From contig NZ_JANFYN010000021.1 of assembly GCF_024460475.1 (NCBI RefSeq), forward strand, positions 1 through 40,854: 40,854 nt of DNA, read 5' to 3'. The notes under the pieces were generated by a model that saw only the letters and a program-made list of their open reading frames with translations, made no database searches and was not told the origin of the DNA. The translations under genes were made by a program, and so were the position numbers. This stretch comes from Holdemanella sp. MSK.7.32 (GTDB lineage: Bacteria > Bacillota_I > Bacilli_A > Erysipelotrichales > Erysipelotrichaceae). This document shows, in pieces, positions 16,030 through 23,825 of this stretch (positions within the stretch are counted from its first letter, which is position 1; each line of letters begins with the position of its first letter).

Positions 16030-16932
16030 TTATCGTTTCATTTTCAAATATTTTCTTGCCGCAAACAAGGATGCGAACCCACCAATCAAGGCTCCCGCAA
16101 GAATGATAGAGAGTCCTACTTGAAAGCTGATTGTACTTGGTTTAAATAGGGCAAACATAGGTGTGAATAGTTTTCCGCCTAAACTTTCGTACAGCTTTTC
16201 ATATCCAAAATGCACCAATAAATATGGAATGATAGATCCAAGTAGTCCAATAAAAATACCTTCGACAATGAATGGATTACTGATGAAACCATTCGTTGCA
16301 CCTACTGTACGCATAATAATGATTTCATCACTTCTTGAATCGATTGTCGTTCGAATCGTGTTATAAATCAAATATAAAGACAATAGAATCAATAAAGCAA
16401 CAATGCCTAAACCAATCTTTTGAATCATATTCAACATGTCTACTAAACTTGTAACGCTGTCTCCTCCAAAAGCCGTGCTGGATACGCCATCAATTTTTTG
16501 AATCTGCGCACTTGTTTTACGGATAGAAGAAGCATTCTTTACATAAACAAAGAAAGCATTGGATAAGGGATTTGTTTCTCCTCGATAGGCTTTAAAAGCA
16601 TCTCCCTTTTCTTTGATCATAAGTTCAAGTTCATCATCTTTAGAAGATACTTCTACCTTTGAAACATTCTTCAATTTAGATATTTCACTCTGAATACTTG
16701 ATATAGCTGTTTCATCATCAATATCCTCATTTAAAATAACGTGAATACTCAAATCTTTTTGAACATCATTGGAAAAATAATTAACGTGTAATCCAATAAT
16801 CAATATCGAACCAATCAAAAGTAGGGTAATGCCAATGGCACTAATGGCAGAAAAGCACAACATAATATGTCTTTTCATTTGGAGAAAGGCATACTTCAAT
16901 TCGTATAAAAAAGTACGTAAACCGTTCATCAT
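16030..16932 (-). CDS. ftsX: FtsX-family cell-division permease, second copy
   Basis: FtsX is the membrane half of the FtsEX complex, which uses ATP to switch on peptidoglycan hydrolases outside the cell. The 300-residue protein has the normal four-helix plan: one N-terminal helix (about 30-52), an extracellular domain (about 55-165) and three C-terminal helices, with the conserved IIMRTVGATNGFI and VEGIFIG. Its ATG overlaps the ftsE stop as ATGA, so it is translationally coupled to ftsE. A second, clearly different ftsX lies upstream of the M23 gene. The extracellular domains of the two are poorly alike, which suggests different partners. Confidence 0.95.
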   Translation of the reverse strand: MMNGLRTFLYELKYAFLQMKRHIMLCFSAISAIGITLLLIGSILIIGLHVNYFSNDVQKDLSIHVILNEDIDDETAISSIQSEISKLKNVSKVEVSSKDDELELMIKEKGDAFKAYRGETNPLSNAFFVYVKNASSIRKTSAQIQKIDGVSSTAFGGDSVTSLVDMLNMIQKIGLGIVALLILLSLYLIYNTIRTTIDSRSDEIIIMRTVGATNGFISNPFIVEGIFIGLLGSIIPYLLVHFGYEKLYESLGGKLFTPMFALFKPSTISFQVGLSIILAGALIGGFASLFAARKYLKMKR

Positions 16933-17615
16933 AAACTCTTATACCCACCTTTATTCGAATCGTGAATCACATATCCTTTATCTAACATAATCGTACGTTT
17001 TTTAAACCGGTCAACCAATACTTTATCATGTGTAACCATCATGATTGTTGTATCTAGTTTTTGGTTGATCTTTTCTAATAATGAAATAATTTCTAAACTC
17101 TTTTCGGGATCTAGATTTCCTGTTGGTTCATCCGCAATCAAAACTTTTGGTTTATTCGCAATGGCACGGCCAATCGTTACACGCTGTTGTTGTCCTCCAG
17201 ATAATTCGTCTGGATAACTTCTAGCCTTTTCTTTCAAATCAACAAGCTCTAATACTTCCATTACACGTTTACGAATTTGTTTGCGTGGCATACCCACAAC
17301 TTCTAGGGCAAAGGCAATATTTTCAAAGACAGTTAATTTTGGAAGTAAACGATAATCTTGAAATACGCAGCCAACATTACGTCTATAGTATGGAACTTTT
17401 CTATGTTTTAAAGCCCCTACATTAATACCATCTACAATAACTGTACCTTCATCTGGAACTTCTTCTCCATTTAGCACTTTGATCAATGTAGATTTACCAG
17501 AGCCTGTGGCTCCAATCACATAAACAAATTCACCTTTATCAATATGTAAATTTACATGATTTAAAGCATGTACTCCATTGGGATATGCTTTTGAAACATC
17601 TTTTAAATCAATCAT
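16929..17615 (-). CDS. ftsE: Cell-division ATP-binding protein FtsE
   Basis: FtsE is the cytosolic ABC ATPase of FtsEX. The 228-residue protein has Walker A GATGSGKST, a Q-loop (CVFQDYRLLP), the signature LSGGQQQR, Walker B VLIADEPTGNLD and the switch His in VTHD. I choose the ATG at 17615 because AGGAGG lies 6 nt before it; the longer frame overlaps the 3' end of the M23 gene in another reading frame. It follows the M23 gene by 10 nt and overlaps the next ftsX. It is the only ATPase present for two FtsX permeases. Confidence 0.97.
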   Translation of the reverse strand: MIDLKDVSKAYPNGVHALNHVNLHIDKGEFVYVIGATGSGKSTLIKVLNGEEVPDEGTVIVDGINVGALKHRKVPYYRRNVGCVFQDYRLLPKLTVFENIAFALEVVGMPRKQIRKRVMEVLELVDLKEKARSYPDELSGGQQQRVTIGRAIANKPKVLIADEPTGNLDPEKSLEIISLLEKINQKLDTTIMMVTHDKVLVDRFKKRTIMLDKGYVIHDSNKGGYKSL

Positions 17616-17625
17616 AATGTTCCTC

Positions 17626-18990
17626 CTAACTAAAGAACTTTTCTGGTCTTTCCCTGCAAGGCGCTGCTTTACCAGCTTCACAAGAAGTACCTGTGCCTGA
17701 CCAGCCTGTTCCCCACGCAAAATCAGCACCCGCACTAAAACGGGCTACCGCATCACTTACAGACATTGAACCTAGATTATAGACTTCAACATGTGTATGT
17801 GGCCCACTTGAATTTCCTGAATTTCCCGATAACGCGATTGCTTGTCCTTGTGAAACGCTTTGTCCTGCACTTACGTAGATTGTTTGCGACAAGTGACAGA
17901 AACTTACGGCATAAAGTGTATCATTCACATTACACAACATTTCTATTGTGTTTCCACCACCATAAGGATATCCTGACCAGTTACCCAAATAGCCTGAGTT
18001 GCTTCCTACAGGGGCTGCGGCATATAAAATAACACCACTTGCCGGAGCTACTACAGTTGTACCAATTGGAGCTGCCCAATCGAGTCCTAAGTGCATGCCT
18101 CCACCAGGATATGCCCATGTACCTGCACTTTTACTTCCACCTTGTACAGGATGTATAAATCCAGATACGGATTCAATCGATCCTGAGAAGTTTGTTGAAA
18201 TCACAAAGTCTCGAATGCTATTCATGTCCACTTGTGCGGAACGTTTCTGTGCTTCTAATTCTGTAATTTTTTTCTGATATTCTTCAACCAGTTTATTATA
18301 AGATTCCTCTAATTCACTGGCCTGCTTTTTTTGCGATTCTAATTCTGCCTTTTGACTTTTTGCGTCTTCATCTAGACGTTTTTGTTCATCTTGCTGCAAA
18401 ACAAGTTCTTTCTTTAATTTATTTAACTTTTTAATTTGCGACTGATCATCTTCTGTGATTCTTTCAACTCCAGAAATACGACGAAGCATATCACTTAAAC
18501 TATCTGATCCCATGATCAAGTCTATAATCATATTGGTTCCAATCGTTGTTTGTTCATTTTTCATGCGATTTTCGATTTGTGCGTTCCAAGCATCAATTTC
18601 AGCTTGTTTTGCCTGAATCTTCTCTTCCAATTCTTTAATGTTGTTTTCAATCAATTCAATCGATTTTTCTTTTTCACTTATCTGCGTTTGTAGATTGGAA
18701 ACCAATTCTTTTTGTTCCTTGGCAAGCTGCTCCATTTTTGTCGTATCACTCTGCAAAGAAGCTATGCTCGAAGTATAAGCTTCAATACTGTTTTGCAGAC
18801 TTTGTTTACGATTCTTCTGATATTCCTGAAATCCCTGACAAGCTTTTACGCCAGCTTGTGAAGTTTGTGCCTGACTACACTTGGCATACCAGGCTTCTGT
18901 ATCAGAATAGTCTTCTGCTGAAACAGGCATGATTAATGAGCAGGCCATAGCTAAACTTAGAAAACCTGCACAGAATTTATATTTTCTCAT
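17626..18990 (-). CDS. Secreted coiled-coil M23 peptidase (PcsB/EnvC-like)
   Basis: This is an exported peptidoglycan hydrolase or hydrolase activator of 454 residues. A signal peptide (MRKYKFCAGFLSLAMACSLIMPVSA) is followed by a long coiled coil (about residues 50-260) and a LytM/M23 domain. The zinc site appears intact: HLGLD (H..D) and HTH (SGPHTHVEVY). The C-terminal tail is Gly/Ser-rich with two Cys. I choose the ATG at 18990, which overlaps the upstream ftsX stop as ATGA and has GAGGTG 6 nt before it. Coiled-coil plus hydrolase domain next to ftsE/ftsX is the layout of PcsB and EnvC, whose activity FtsEX controls, but here the M23 metal ligands are retained, so it may be an active enzyme. 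Confidence 0.94.
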   Translation of the reverse strand: MRKYKFCAGFLSLAMACSLIMPVSAEDYSDTEAWYAKCSQAQTSQAGVKACQGFQEYQKNRKQSLQNSIEAYTSSIASLQSDTTKMEQLAKEQKELVSNLQTQISEKEKSIELIENNIKELEEKIQAKQAEIDAWNAQIENRMKNEQTTIGTNMIIDLIMGSDSLSDMLRRISGVERITEDDQSQIKKLNKLKKELVLQQDEQKRLDEDAKSQKAELESQKKQASELEESYNKLVEEYQKKITELEAQKRSAQVDMNSIRDFVISTNFSGSIESVSGFIHPVQGGSKSAGTWAYPGGGMHLGLDWAAPIGTTVVAPASGVILYAAAPVGSNSGYLGNWSGYPYGGGNTIEMLCNVNDTLYAVSFCHLSQTIYVSAGQSVSQGQAIALSGNSGNSSGPHTHVEVYNLGSMSVSDAVARFSAGADFAWGTGWSGTGTSCEAGKAAPCRERPEKFFS

Positions 18991-19889
18991 CGTGTCCACC
19001 TCAAATATTTTCTAACGGCTAAATAACTTCCTAGCATTCCTACAACCATTCCAATCAAAAGAATGCCGCCTGAAGTACACAATACAAATGGATATGGTTT
19101 CAGCATACTCATCATGTCACTAAAAAACATACCATTCATTACGTGGTAAAGTCCTGTATAGCCAAATATACAAATCAAAACAGGGCCTAATGCACCCCAA
19201 AAGCCGATAAAGATTCCTTCTAATACAAACGGTAACGAAATATACCAGTTATAGGCACCAACTGTTCGCATGATCGCAATCTCATCTTTTCGTACTAAAA
19301 TTGTCATTTTAATAGTATTTCGAATCAAGAATACGGCAATCAAAACCATCAATCCAACAAAGATACTTCCCCATACACGGATATTTTTAAACAGTTGAAT
19401 CATCGTGTTGATAGCACTACCTCCATATGTAGCTTGAACAACACCATCCATTTTTGAAATTTTCTTTGTCACTTTTGAAATTTTTGTGTTGTCTTTTAAT
19501 TCCACATTCAAAACGTCATATAAAGGGTTCTTGTCCTCTCCCTTATATTGTTTAAACATCGCCCCATTTTCTTTGATCAACGCATCCAATTCCTCTTCTT
19601 TACTTGAATACGTTACTTTTTTTACGGAAGCAAGAGATGAAATTGAATCGGATAATTCACTAATTTCTTCATCTTCTAGTGTTGGATTTAAAGAAACTTG
19701 AATCATAAATTCATTTTCAATTTGACTCGTAAATCCTCCGACATTCATATAAATCACAAATATAAACAAAGCCATTAATAAAGCAATGCCAATCGATACA
19801 ATGGAAGAAAAGGTCATCGAGAAATGACGGTGCATATCTTTATTGGCACTGCGTACTAGTCTTGGTAAACTCTTAAAAAACAGTAACAT
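18987..19889 (-). CDS. ftsX: FtsX-family cell-division permease, first copy
   Basis: This is a second FtsX-type permease, 300 residues from the ATG at 19889, chosen because AGGTGAT lies 4 nt before it (the longer frame starts at a GTG inside that site). It has the FtsX plan: a first helix (about 33-55), an extracellular domain, and three C-terminal helices with the conserved EIAIMRTVGAYNWYI and LEGIFIGFWG. Its stop overlaps the start of the M23 gene. It shares the intracellular IMRTVGA element with the other FtsX but little of the extracellular part. It may pair with the single FtsE as an alternative or mixed partner. Confidence 0.95.
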   Translation of the reverse strand: MLLFFKSLPRLVRSANKDMHRHFSMTFSSIVSIGIALLMALFIFVIYMNVGGFTSQIENEFMIQVSLNPTLEDEEISELSDSISSLASVKKVTYSSKEEELDALIKENGAMFKQYKGEDKNPLYDVLNVELKDNTKISKVTKKISKMDGVVQATYGGSAINTMIQLFKNIRVWGSIFVGLMVLIAVFLIRNTIKMTILVRKDEIAIMRTVGAYNWYISLPFVLEGIFIGFWGALGPVLICIFGYTGLYHVMNGMFFSDMMSMLKPYPFVLCTSGGILLIGMVVGMLGSYLAVRKYLRWTR

Positions 19890-19909
19890 TTTTATCACCT
19901 ACATCACTA

Positions 19910-19915
19910 ATTATA
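19910..19915 (-). promoter_or_regulatory. Extended -10 promoter of the ftsX-M23-ftsE-ftsX cluster
   Basis: TATAAT with a TG one base upstream lies 20 nt before the ATG at 19889. No good -35 is visible. It would start the cell-division transcript just before the AGGTGAT ribosome site. Confidence 0.55.
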
Positions 19916-20001
19916 ACATACCTATCAAATCAGCCTACAAATCACAAAATTTCACACACACCTTCATTCTAATCCTTTCATGTGAAAATAATATTAAAGC
20001 A

Positions 20002-20028
20002 GAAAAAAAAAGATCGATTTCTCGATCT
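20002..20028 (-). terminator. Terminator of the alcohol dehydrogenase operon
   Basis: A perfect 7-bp stem (AGATCGA with TCGATCT) with a GAAA loop is followed on the minus strand by nine T. It ends the T-box-controlled operon. Confidence 0.92.
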
Positions 20029-20029
20029 C

Positions 20030-21112
20030 TTATAAACTTTGACCTACTGCATCTGCCTTTTTAATAGCGGTAATAAACTCTTCTTTTGTGAATGGGAAAG
20101 GTGCATTTTTCCACTCATTTGTTTTTGTAGCCGCTTCAGTCAAAGCTTCTAAATGGCTTTCATCCAAGTCCACATCAGCTAAAGTCACTGGTAAGCCAAT
20201 TGATTTATTGAATTTTGCCATTTTCATTAAATTTTCTTCATCTTTGGCATATGCATACAATACTAATACACCAAAAGATACAACTTCACCATGTAGATGG
20301 TGCCCATCACGTGCAATTGAGCAACTACCATTATAGAAGGCATGCGCAATGCTTGAATTATAATAATATTCTGGTTGGTTTGTTAAGTTTGAAACATATC
20401 CAGTAGATACGACAATATCCAAGGCAATAGCTTCGATTGCAGCTGAATTTGTATCATTTTTACAATCTTCCATACCTTGTTTACCATATTTCAATAATGG
20501 TGCAGTACAAGTTTTCGCTAATGCCAATCCCATTGTAGCTGTATGATCTAAAGTTTTACCCTGTGTTGCAAATTCTACTTCACATTGTTTAGACAACGCA
20601 TCTCCAATTCCTGCCCAAAAATATTCACTTGGTGCTTTTGCGATAACATCTGGATTAATAAAGATGTGTGCAGGACAATGAGGATATGAATAGTGGTCCA
20701 ATGCTCCGTTATCATCATATACTACGGCAATAGCTGTAGCGGCCGAACAGTTTGAACAGATTGTTGGAAATGAGAAAACCATTTTGTCATTCATTTCAAT
20801 GGATGCAGTTTTACAAGTATCGATAGCTTTTCCTCCACCAATCGCAAAGATAACATCGGCTTCTTGTACGTTTGGATTTGAAGTCAATTTATGTACGTTC
20901 GTCATAGTACATTCAATACCATATACAATTGAATCTGTAATAATAATATCAGTCTCTTTAATGGCTTCACGAATTCTTGGCTCAGCAGCTGCCAAAGCTC
21001 TTTTACCGCCAATCAATACAACTTTTTTAACGTTGTATTTTTCACATACACCTGGGATTTCGTTGTAACAACTTTCTCCGACTGAATAATTAGACATTTC
21101 AATTGTTTTCAT
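20030..21112 (-). CDS. Iron-containing alcohol dehydrogenase (glycerol dehydrogenase-like)
   Basis: This 360-residue enzyme is of the GldA/EgsA group of metal-dependent dehydrogenases, which use NAD(P)H to interconvert alcohols and ketones or aldehydes. The nucleotide loop is IGGGKAIDTCK (about residues 91-101). Likely metal ligands are the Asp in AGIGDALSKQ and His residues in SIAHAFYNG and HHLHGEVVSFG. It overlaps the transporter gene by 14 nt and shares its T-box leader, so its expression follows charging of one tRNA. This suggests a role in handling a product of the imported amino acid. The substrate is not determined; glycerol is only one option. Confidence 0.9.
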   Translation of the reverse strand: MKTIEMSNYSVGESCYNEIPGVCEKYNVKKVVLIGGKRALAAAEPRIREAIKETDIIITDSIVYGIECTMTNVHKLTSNPNVQEADVIFAIGGGKAIDTCKTASIEMNDKMVFSFPTICSNCSAATAIAVVYDDNGALDHYSYPHCPAHIFINPDVIAKAPSEYFWAGIGDALSKQCEVEFATQGKTLDHTATMGLALAKTCTAPLLKYGKQGMEDCKNDTNSAAIEAIALDIVVSTGYVSNLTNQPEYYYNSSIAHAFYNGSCSIARDGHHLHGEVVSFGVLVLYAYAKDEENLMKMAKFNKSIGLPVTLADVDLDESHLEALTEAATKTNEWKNAPFPFTKEEFITAIKKADAVGQSL

Positions 21113-22250
21113 AAACTTCTACTCCTTCTTTTACTTCAACACTTTTTGTATGATAATTCTTGTATACACCGACCGTTAAGAATGGAACGATAATGATTGC
21201 GATAGCTAAATATCCACAATATCCATATCCATATTTAATAATATTTGTTAATCCGGCTAAAGAAATTGTCATGGATACAATAATAATAAATGCAGATACA
21301 ATAATTCTTTTCTTTACTGGATTTTCTACATTCTTTAAAACACGAATATTTTCAAAGCGAGCCACAAATCCGAATGTTGTTGTTACTGCTGTAGAAATTA
21401 AGCAAAGTAATAAACAAATACCATATACAACAACCATCCAGTTTGCATTCATCGCATTTAAACTTGTCAATGTAGGTAGAGTTGTTTCTCCATAAACATT
21501 CTTCCAAGAAATTAACATCAATACACTTAAAACTAATGCAACAGCATTCATCACAAATGAGATCCACATTGCTTTTGAACAAGATTTTCGATCTGGTAAG
21601 ATAGCTCCACATGCTACGATCGTTGGTAATGTCACACATTGAAAGCCTGCATATGTAAATGCATTTAAGATGGCTTTAGGCATATTCATAAAACCATTTA
21701 TAGTAAAGTCATTTGCTAAAATAGCCCCAATATTTTGACCTTTCATGATTCCCATACCATAAATAACAATGGCTGTTACCAAAATAGCCATACCCATATA
21801 TGTACTTGCCATACGAACTACGTTGGCTCCAAAAATTGTTAAACAAAGAACAACAATTCCAACCGCAACGACACAAGCATAATAATTAAATCCAAAGTAT
21901 TGTTGTAATGCACTTGCAGCTCCACTAATAGCTGCTGCAACTGCCATCAAAACCATGATATTAAAGAAGATCTCAAATAAAATTTCCAACTTATCGAATG
22001 GATGATATAAGTTTTCAAACAATTCCTTTGCGCTTGTCAAATTTCTCTGGTTATACATCACCATGGCTTCTCGCATTGTCAATATCAATAGCAACATAGC
22101 TATTATGGCACTCACAATACCAGTCCATCCTAAACCTACATAATATGTATTTGCCTGATTTCCTGTGGCAAATCCACCTCCAGCATGTGCTGAGAATAAT
22201 ACAGCGCCTACCGAAAATATCGCCATTTTTCCAACTTTTTGTGCTTTCAT
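21099..22250 (-). CDS. YkvI-like membrane transporter under T-box control
   Basis: This is an integral membrane protein of about 383 residues with 10-11 hydrophobic helices, resembling the YkvI family, a poorly studied branch of the APC-type amino-acid transporters. The start MKAQKVGKMAIFSVGAVLF leads into a Gly-rich break (SAHAGGGFATGNQ), which resembles the unwound first helix seen in LeuT-fold carriers. I choose the ATG at 22250 because AGGAGG lies 6 nt before it. A T-box leader upstream ties expression to tRNA charging and so supports amino-acid or related transport. The specifier appears to be a Leu codon. It is co-transcribed with the alcohol dehydrogenase. Confidence 0.85.
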   Translation of the reverse strand: MKAQKVGKMAIFSVGAVLFSAHAGGGFATGNQANTYYVGLGWTGIVSAIIAMLLLILTMREAMVMYNQRNLTSAKELFENLYHPFDKLEILFEIFFNIMVLMAVAAAISGAASALQQYFGFNYYACVVAVGIVVLCLTIFGANVVRMASTYMGMAILVTAIVIYGMGIMKGQNIGAILANDFTINGFMNMPKAILNAFTYAGFQCVTLPTIVACGAILPDRKSCSKAMWISFVMNAVALVLSVLMLISWKNVYGETTLPTLTSLNAMNANWMVVVYGICLLLCLISTAVTTTFGFVARFENIRVLKNVENPVKKRIIVSAFIIIVSMTISLAGLTNIIKYGYGYCGYLAIAIIIVPFLTVGVYKNYHTKSVEVKEGVEVYENN

Positions 22251-22283
22251 ACTTTTCCTCCTATAGCGTGCACAACAAGCTAA

Positions 22284-22559
22284 CAAAAAAACCAATCGTT
22301 TCTTGCTGCCTGTTTAGACAGAAGAGACGAAAGGTTAGAATTACAATACTTCCGCGGTACCACTCTTCTTCATTCATTTAAGAATGCACTCATTTCAGAT
22401 GCTATCACATCCTGCTTTATTAACGTTAAGCCTACGTTCAAGTCTTATCAACCTGACCACTCCATGGTAAGTTCAAAGTTTGATCTTTCATGTCTTGCAC
22501 CAACCGACAACTCTCTAACAAAGACTTTCCTTTTACTACTCCATTTCCTTGTGTTTTGT
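22284..22559 (-). promoter_or_regulatory. T-box riboswitch leader (probably leucine-specific)
   Basis: The minus strand shows AGAGAGTTGTCGGTTGGTG of stem I (AG bulge and GNUG), then the T-box AAGAGTGGTACCGCGGAAG at 22349-22367. A long terminator stem (about 22290-22335) follows, ending in seven T. Uncharged tRNA should block termination and switch on the transporter and dehydrogenase. In the specifier loop GAACTTACC the triplet before ACC is CTT (Leu); an offset reading TTA is also Leu, while AAC (Asn) is less likely. Confidence 0.95.
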
Positions 22560-22565
22560 GCGTTT

Positions 22566-22594
22566 ATAATAACACCACATTTTCATTTATGCAA
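22566..22594 (-). promoter_or_regulatory. Promoter of the T-box operon
   Basis: TTGCAT (22589-22594) and TATTAT (22566-22571) are 17 nt apart with an extended TG before the -10. Transcription would start near 22559, about 20 nt before stem I. Confidence 0.7.
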
Positions 22595-22647
22595 GCATTT
22601 TCTTACATTTATTTTCAGTAAATCTGAATCTACGTTTTACATCCATC

Positions 22648-22679
22648 AAAAAAAGGTACGCATTACCCATGTATACCTT
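22648..22679 (-). terminator. Terminator behind the ogt remnant
   Basis: An 11-bp stem with one mismatch (AAGGTATACAT with ATGCGTACCTT) is followed on the minus strand by seven T. It overlaps the last codons of the remnant and is probably the terminator of the gene that decayed. Confidence 0.8.
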
Positions 22680-22755
22680 CAATTTCTATTAATTTTTCTT
22701 TCCTCTTAATTCCACCTGCATATCCAGTTAAATACCTGATTTGATCCAAACAATC
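22663..22755 (-). pseudogene. 3' remnant of a second ogt gene
   Basis: The minus strand encodes LTGYAGGIKRKEKLIEIE and a stop, matching the C-terminus of the intact ogt 350 bp upstream (LTGYAGGIERKEYLLKLE). The DNA shares a 24-base exact block around this motif, then diverges. The active-site half (PCHRV) and everything before it are missing; the frame runs into AT-rich sequence with no start. It is a fragment of a diverged paralogue, not a fresh copy. Confidence 0.8.
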
Positions 22756-22795
22756 TAAAGATAATTTATATTTTATTATAAAGTTTTAAATTTTC

Positions 22796-22804
22796 TGTTA
22801 TAAT
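22796..22804 (+). promoter_or_regulatory. Extended -10 of a possible plus-strand small RNA
   Basis: TGTTATAAT is a perfect extended -10. No recognisable -35 lies upstream, but extended -10 promoters can do without. The start point would be near 22811. Confidence 0.45.
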
Positions 22805-22810
22805 GTATTT

Positions 22811-22870
22811 GGCATTGAAAGATAAGAAAGAACCCCTAGGGACTGCAATCCCTAGGGGTTCGCTTTTTTT
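22811..22870 (+). ncRNA. Possible 60-nt small RNA
   Basis: It runs from the expected start of the extended -10 promoter to the strong terminator, with no open frame of note. It would be a purine-rich 5' tail of about 20 nt plus the terminator hairpin. No other plus-strand transcript is evident that would need this terminator, which is the main support. Confidence 0.4.
22831..22870. terminator. Strong palindromic terminator
   Basis: A perfect 12-bp inverted repeat (AACCCCTAGGGA with TCCCTAGGGGTT) and 6-nt loop is followed on the plus strand by CGCTTTTTTT. On the minus strand it is followed by CTTTCTTATC, a weaker tail. It therefore serves the plus strand best but could also end the structured RNA that comes from 23070 on the minus strand. 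Confidence 0.85.
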
Positions 22871-23070
22871 GGATTCGGCATGAAAGATAATACTGCTTCT
22901 ACTTAACAGCGACTATAATAGCTAACGTCACTAAAAGTATGACGTAAAGCATCACAAGATACTCCACAAGTAGTACTCTGCACATTCATGCCAAACCGCA
23001 ACATGTTTGTGCCTTTTCCTTTCATAGAAAGACTTTTGCTTCCTCCTCAAAAAGTACACACGCGTATGCA
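22831..23070 (-). ncRNA. Candidate structured RNA of about 240 nt between ogt and its remnant
   Basis: This gene-free stretch folds well as a minus-strand RNA. A TATAAT at 23077-23082 would start it. A 13-bp long-range stem pairs 22985-22997 with 22872-22884. Inside it, 22968-22973 pairs with 22899-22904, and the hairpin 22940-22945/22925-22930 (ACGTCA with TGACGT) caps the rod. The overall shape is a long interrupted rod ending in the palindromic hairpin at 22831-22860. Only a 40-codon frame lies inside and it has a badly spaced ribosome site. I do not recognise a known family. A rod with internal bulges resembles 6S RNA in outline, but no conserved 6S sequence is seen. Confidence 0.5.
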
Positions 23071-23075
23071 CTTTT
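23049..23075 (-). terminator. Terminator of ogt (or 5' hairpin of the next RNA)
   Basis: AAAAGTGCATA and TGTGTACTTTT form an 11-bp stem around CGCG, with a trailing T. It lies 30 nt after the ogt stop. The TATAAT at 23077-23082 lies just ahead of it, so the same hairpin could also form the 5' end of the structured RNA. Confidence 0.75.
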
Positions 23076-23104
23076 CATTATACAGAAGCAATGTGAAAAC
23101 AAAA

Positions 23105-23584
23105 TTAAATCTCATTCTTTTTTTCTAATTTTAATAAATATTCTTTTCTTTCGATTCCACCTGCATATCCAGTTAAACTATTATTGGATCCAATCACTCT
23201 ATGGCAAGGAATCAAAATCGAGATTTTATTATGTCCTACAGCACTTCCCACCGCTTGTGCTGACATTGATGGAGAAATCATTCTTGCGATGTCTTTATAT
23301 GTCATAGTTTTACCATAGGGTATTTTAAGAAGAAGTTGCCAAACTTTACTTTGAAACTTTGTTCCAATTAGATGCATTTTAGGCAAAACTTTTGGTTCCT
23401 TACCACTAAAATAAAGATTCAACCATTCTTTTGTTTCTTTTAAAACAGCCATTTCTTTTTCAACAGGGTCTATCAAACCATCCGCATAATATTTTTGATT
23501 TTCAAACCAAACGCCAATCAATCCAATTTCATCGGCAGCCAATAACATTTTACCTAATGGTGAATCATAATATTGTATATACAT
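23105..23584 (-). CDS. ogt: Methylated-DNA--protein-cysteine methyltransferase
   Basis: This suicide enzyme removes O6-alkyl groups from guanine by moving them to its own Cys. The 159-residue protein has the active site PCHRV (ILIPCHRVIGSNN), the helix-turn-helix region (KTMTYKDIARMI...SAQAVGSAVGHNKI) and the C-terminal LTGYAGG. It has the short Ogt/MGMT layout with no AdaA domain. I choose the ATG at 23584, preceded by AAAGGATGG; the longer frame begins inside the tRNA terminator. A truncated, diverged copy of its 3' end lies 350 bp downstream. Confidence 0.96.
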   Translation of the reverse strand: MYIQYYDSPLGKMLLAADEIGLIGVWFENQKYYADGLIDPVEKEMAVLKETKEWLNLYFSGKEPKVLPKMHLIGTKFQSKVWQLLLKIPYGKTMTYKDIARMISPSMSAQAVGSAVGHNKISILIPCHRVIGSNNSLTGYAGGIERKEYLLKLEKKNEI

Positions 23585-23600
23585 AACCCATCCTTTATAC

Positions 23601-23627
23601 AGAAAAAAAGCCATCCGAAGATGACTT
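23601..23627 (-). terminator. Terminator of the tRNA operon
   Basis: An 8-bp stem (AAGTCATC with GATGGCTT) with a TTCG tetraloop is followed by a T-run on the minus strand, 13 nt after the tRNA-Ala gene. Confidence 0.9.
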
Positions 23628-23639
23628 ACTTTTTAAAAT

Positions 23640-23715
23640 TGGTGGAGCGTATCGGGATCGAACCGATGACCCCCTGCGTGCAAGGCAGGTGCTCTCCCAG
23701 CTGAGCTAACACCCC
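23640..23715 (-). tRNA. tRNA-Ala (TGC anticodon)
   Basis: The cloverleaf is complete: acceptor GGGGTGT with ACGCTCC, D-arm GCTCAGCTGGGAGAGC, anticodon loop CTTGCAC with TGC, and T-arm GGTTCGATCC. The 3' CCA is encoded. Confidence 0.98.
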
Positions 23716-23729
23716 ATATCTTCAGCAAA

Positions 23730-23806
<77 letters not shown>

Positions 23807-23825
23807 ATTCGCTGAATGCCCATTT

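Noticed and set aside
22464..22709. Plus-strand 81-codon frame over the T-box leader and ogt remnant
   Set aside because: It runs antisense to a T-box and a terminator and has no ribosome site.
22903..23025. A 40-codon minus-strand frame with three Cys (…TTCGVSCDALRH…), like a small peptide or RiPP precursor
   Set aside because: The nearest good ribosome site is about 16 nt from the ATG, no modification enzyme is near, and the stretch is part of a paired RNA structure. A structured RNA explains it better.
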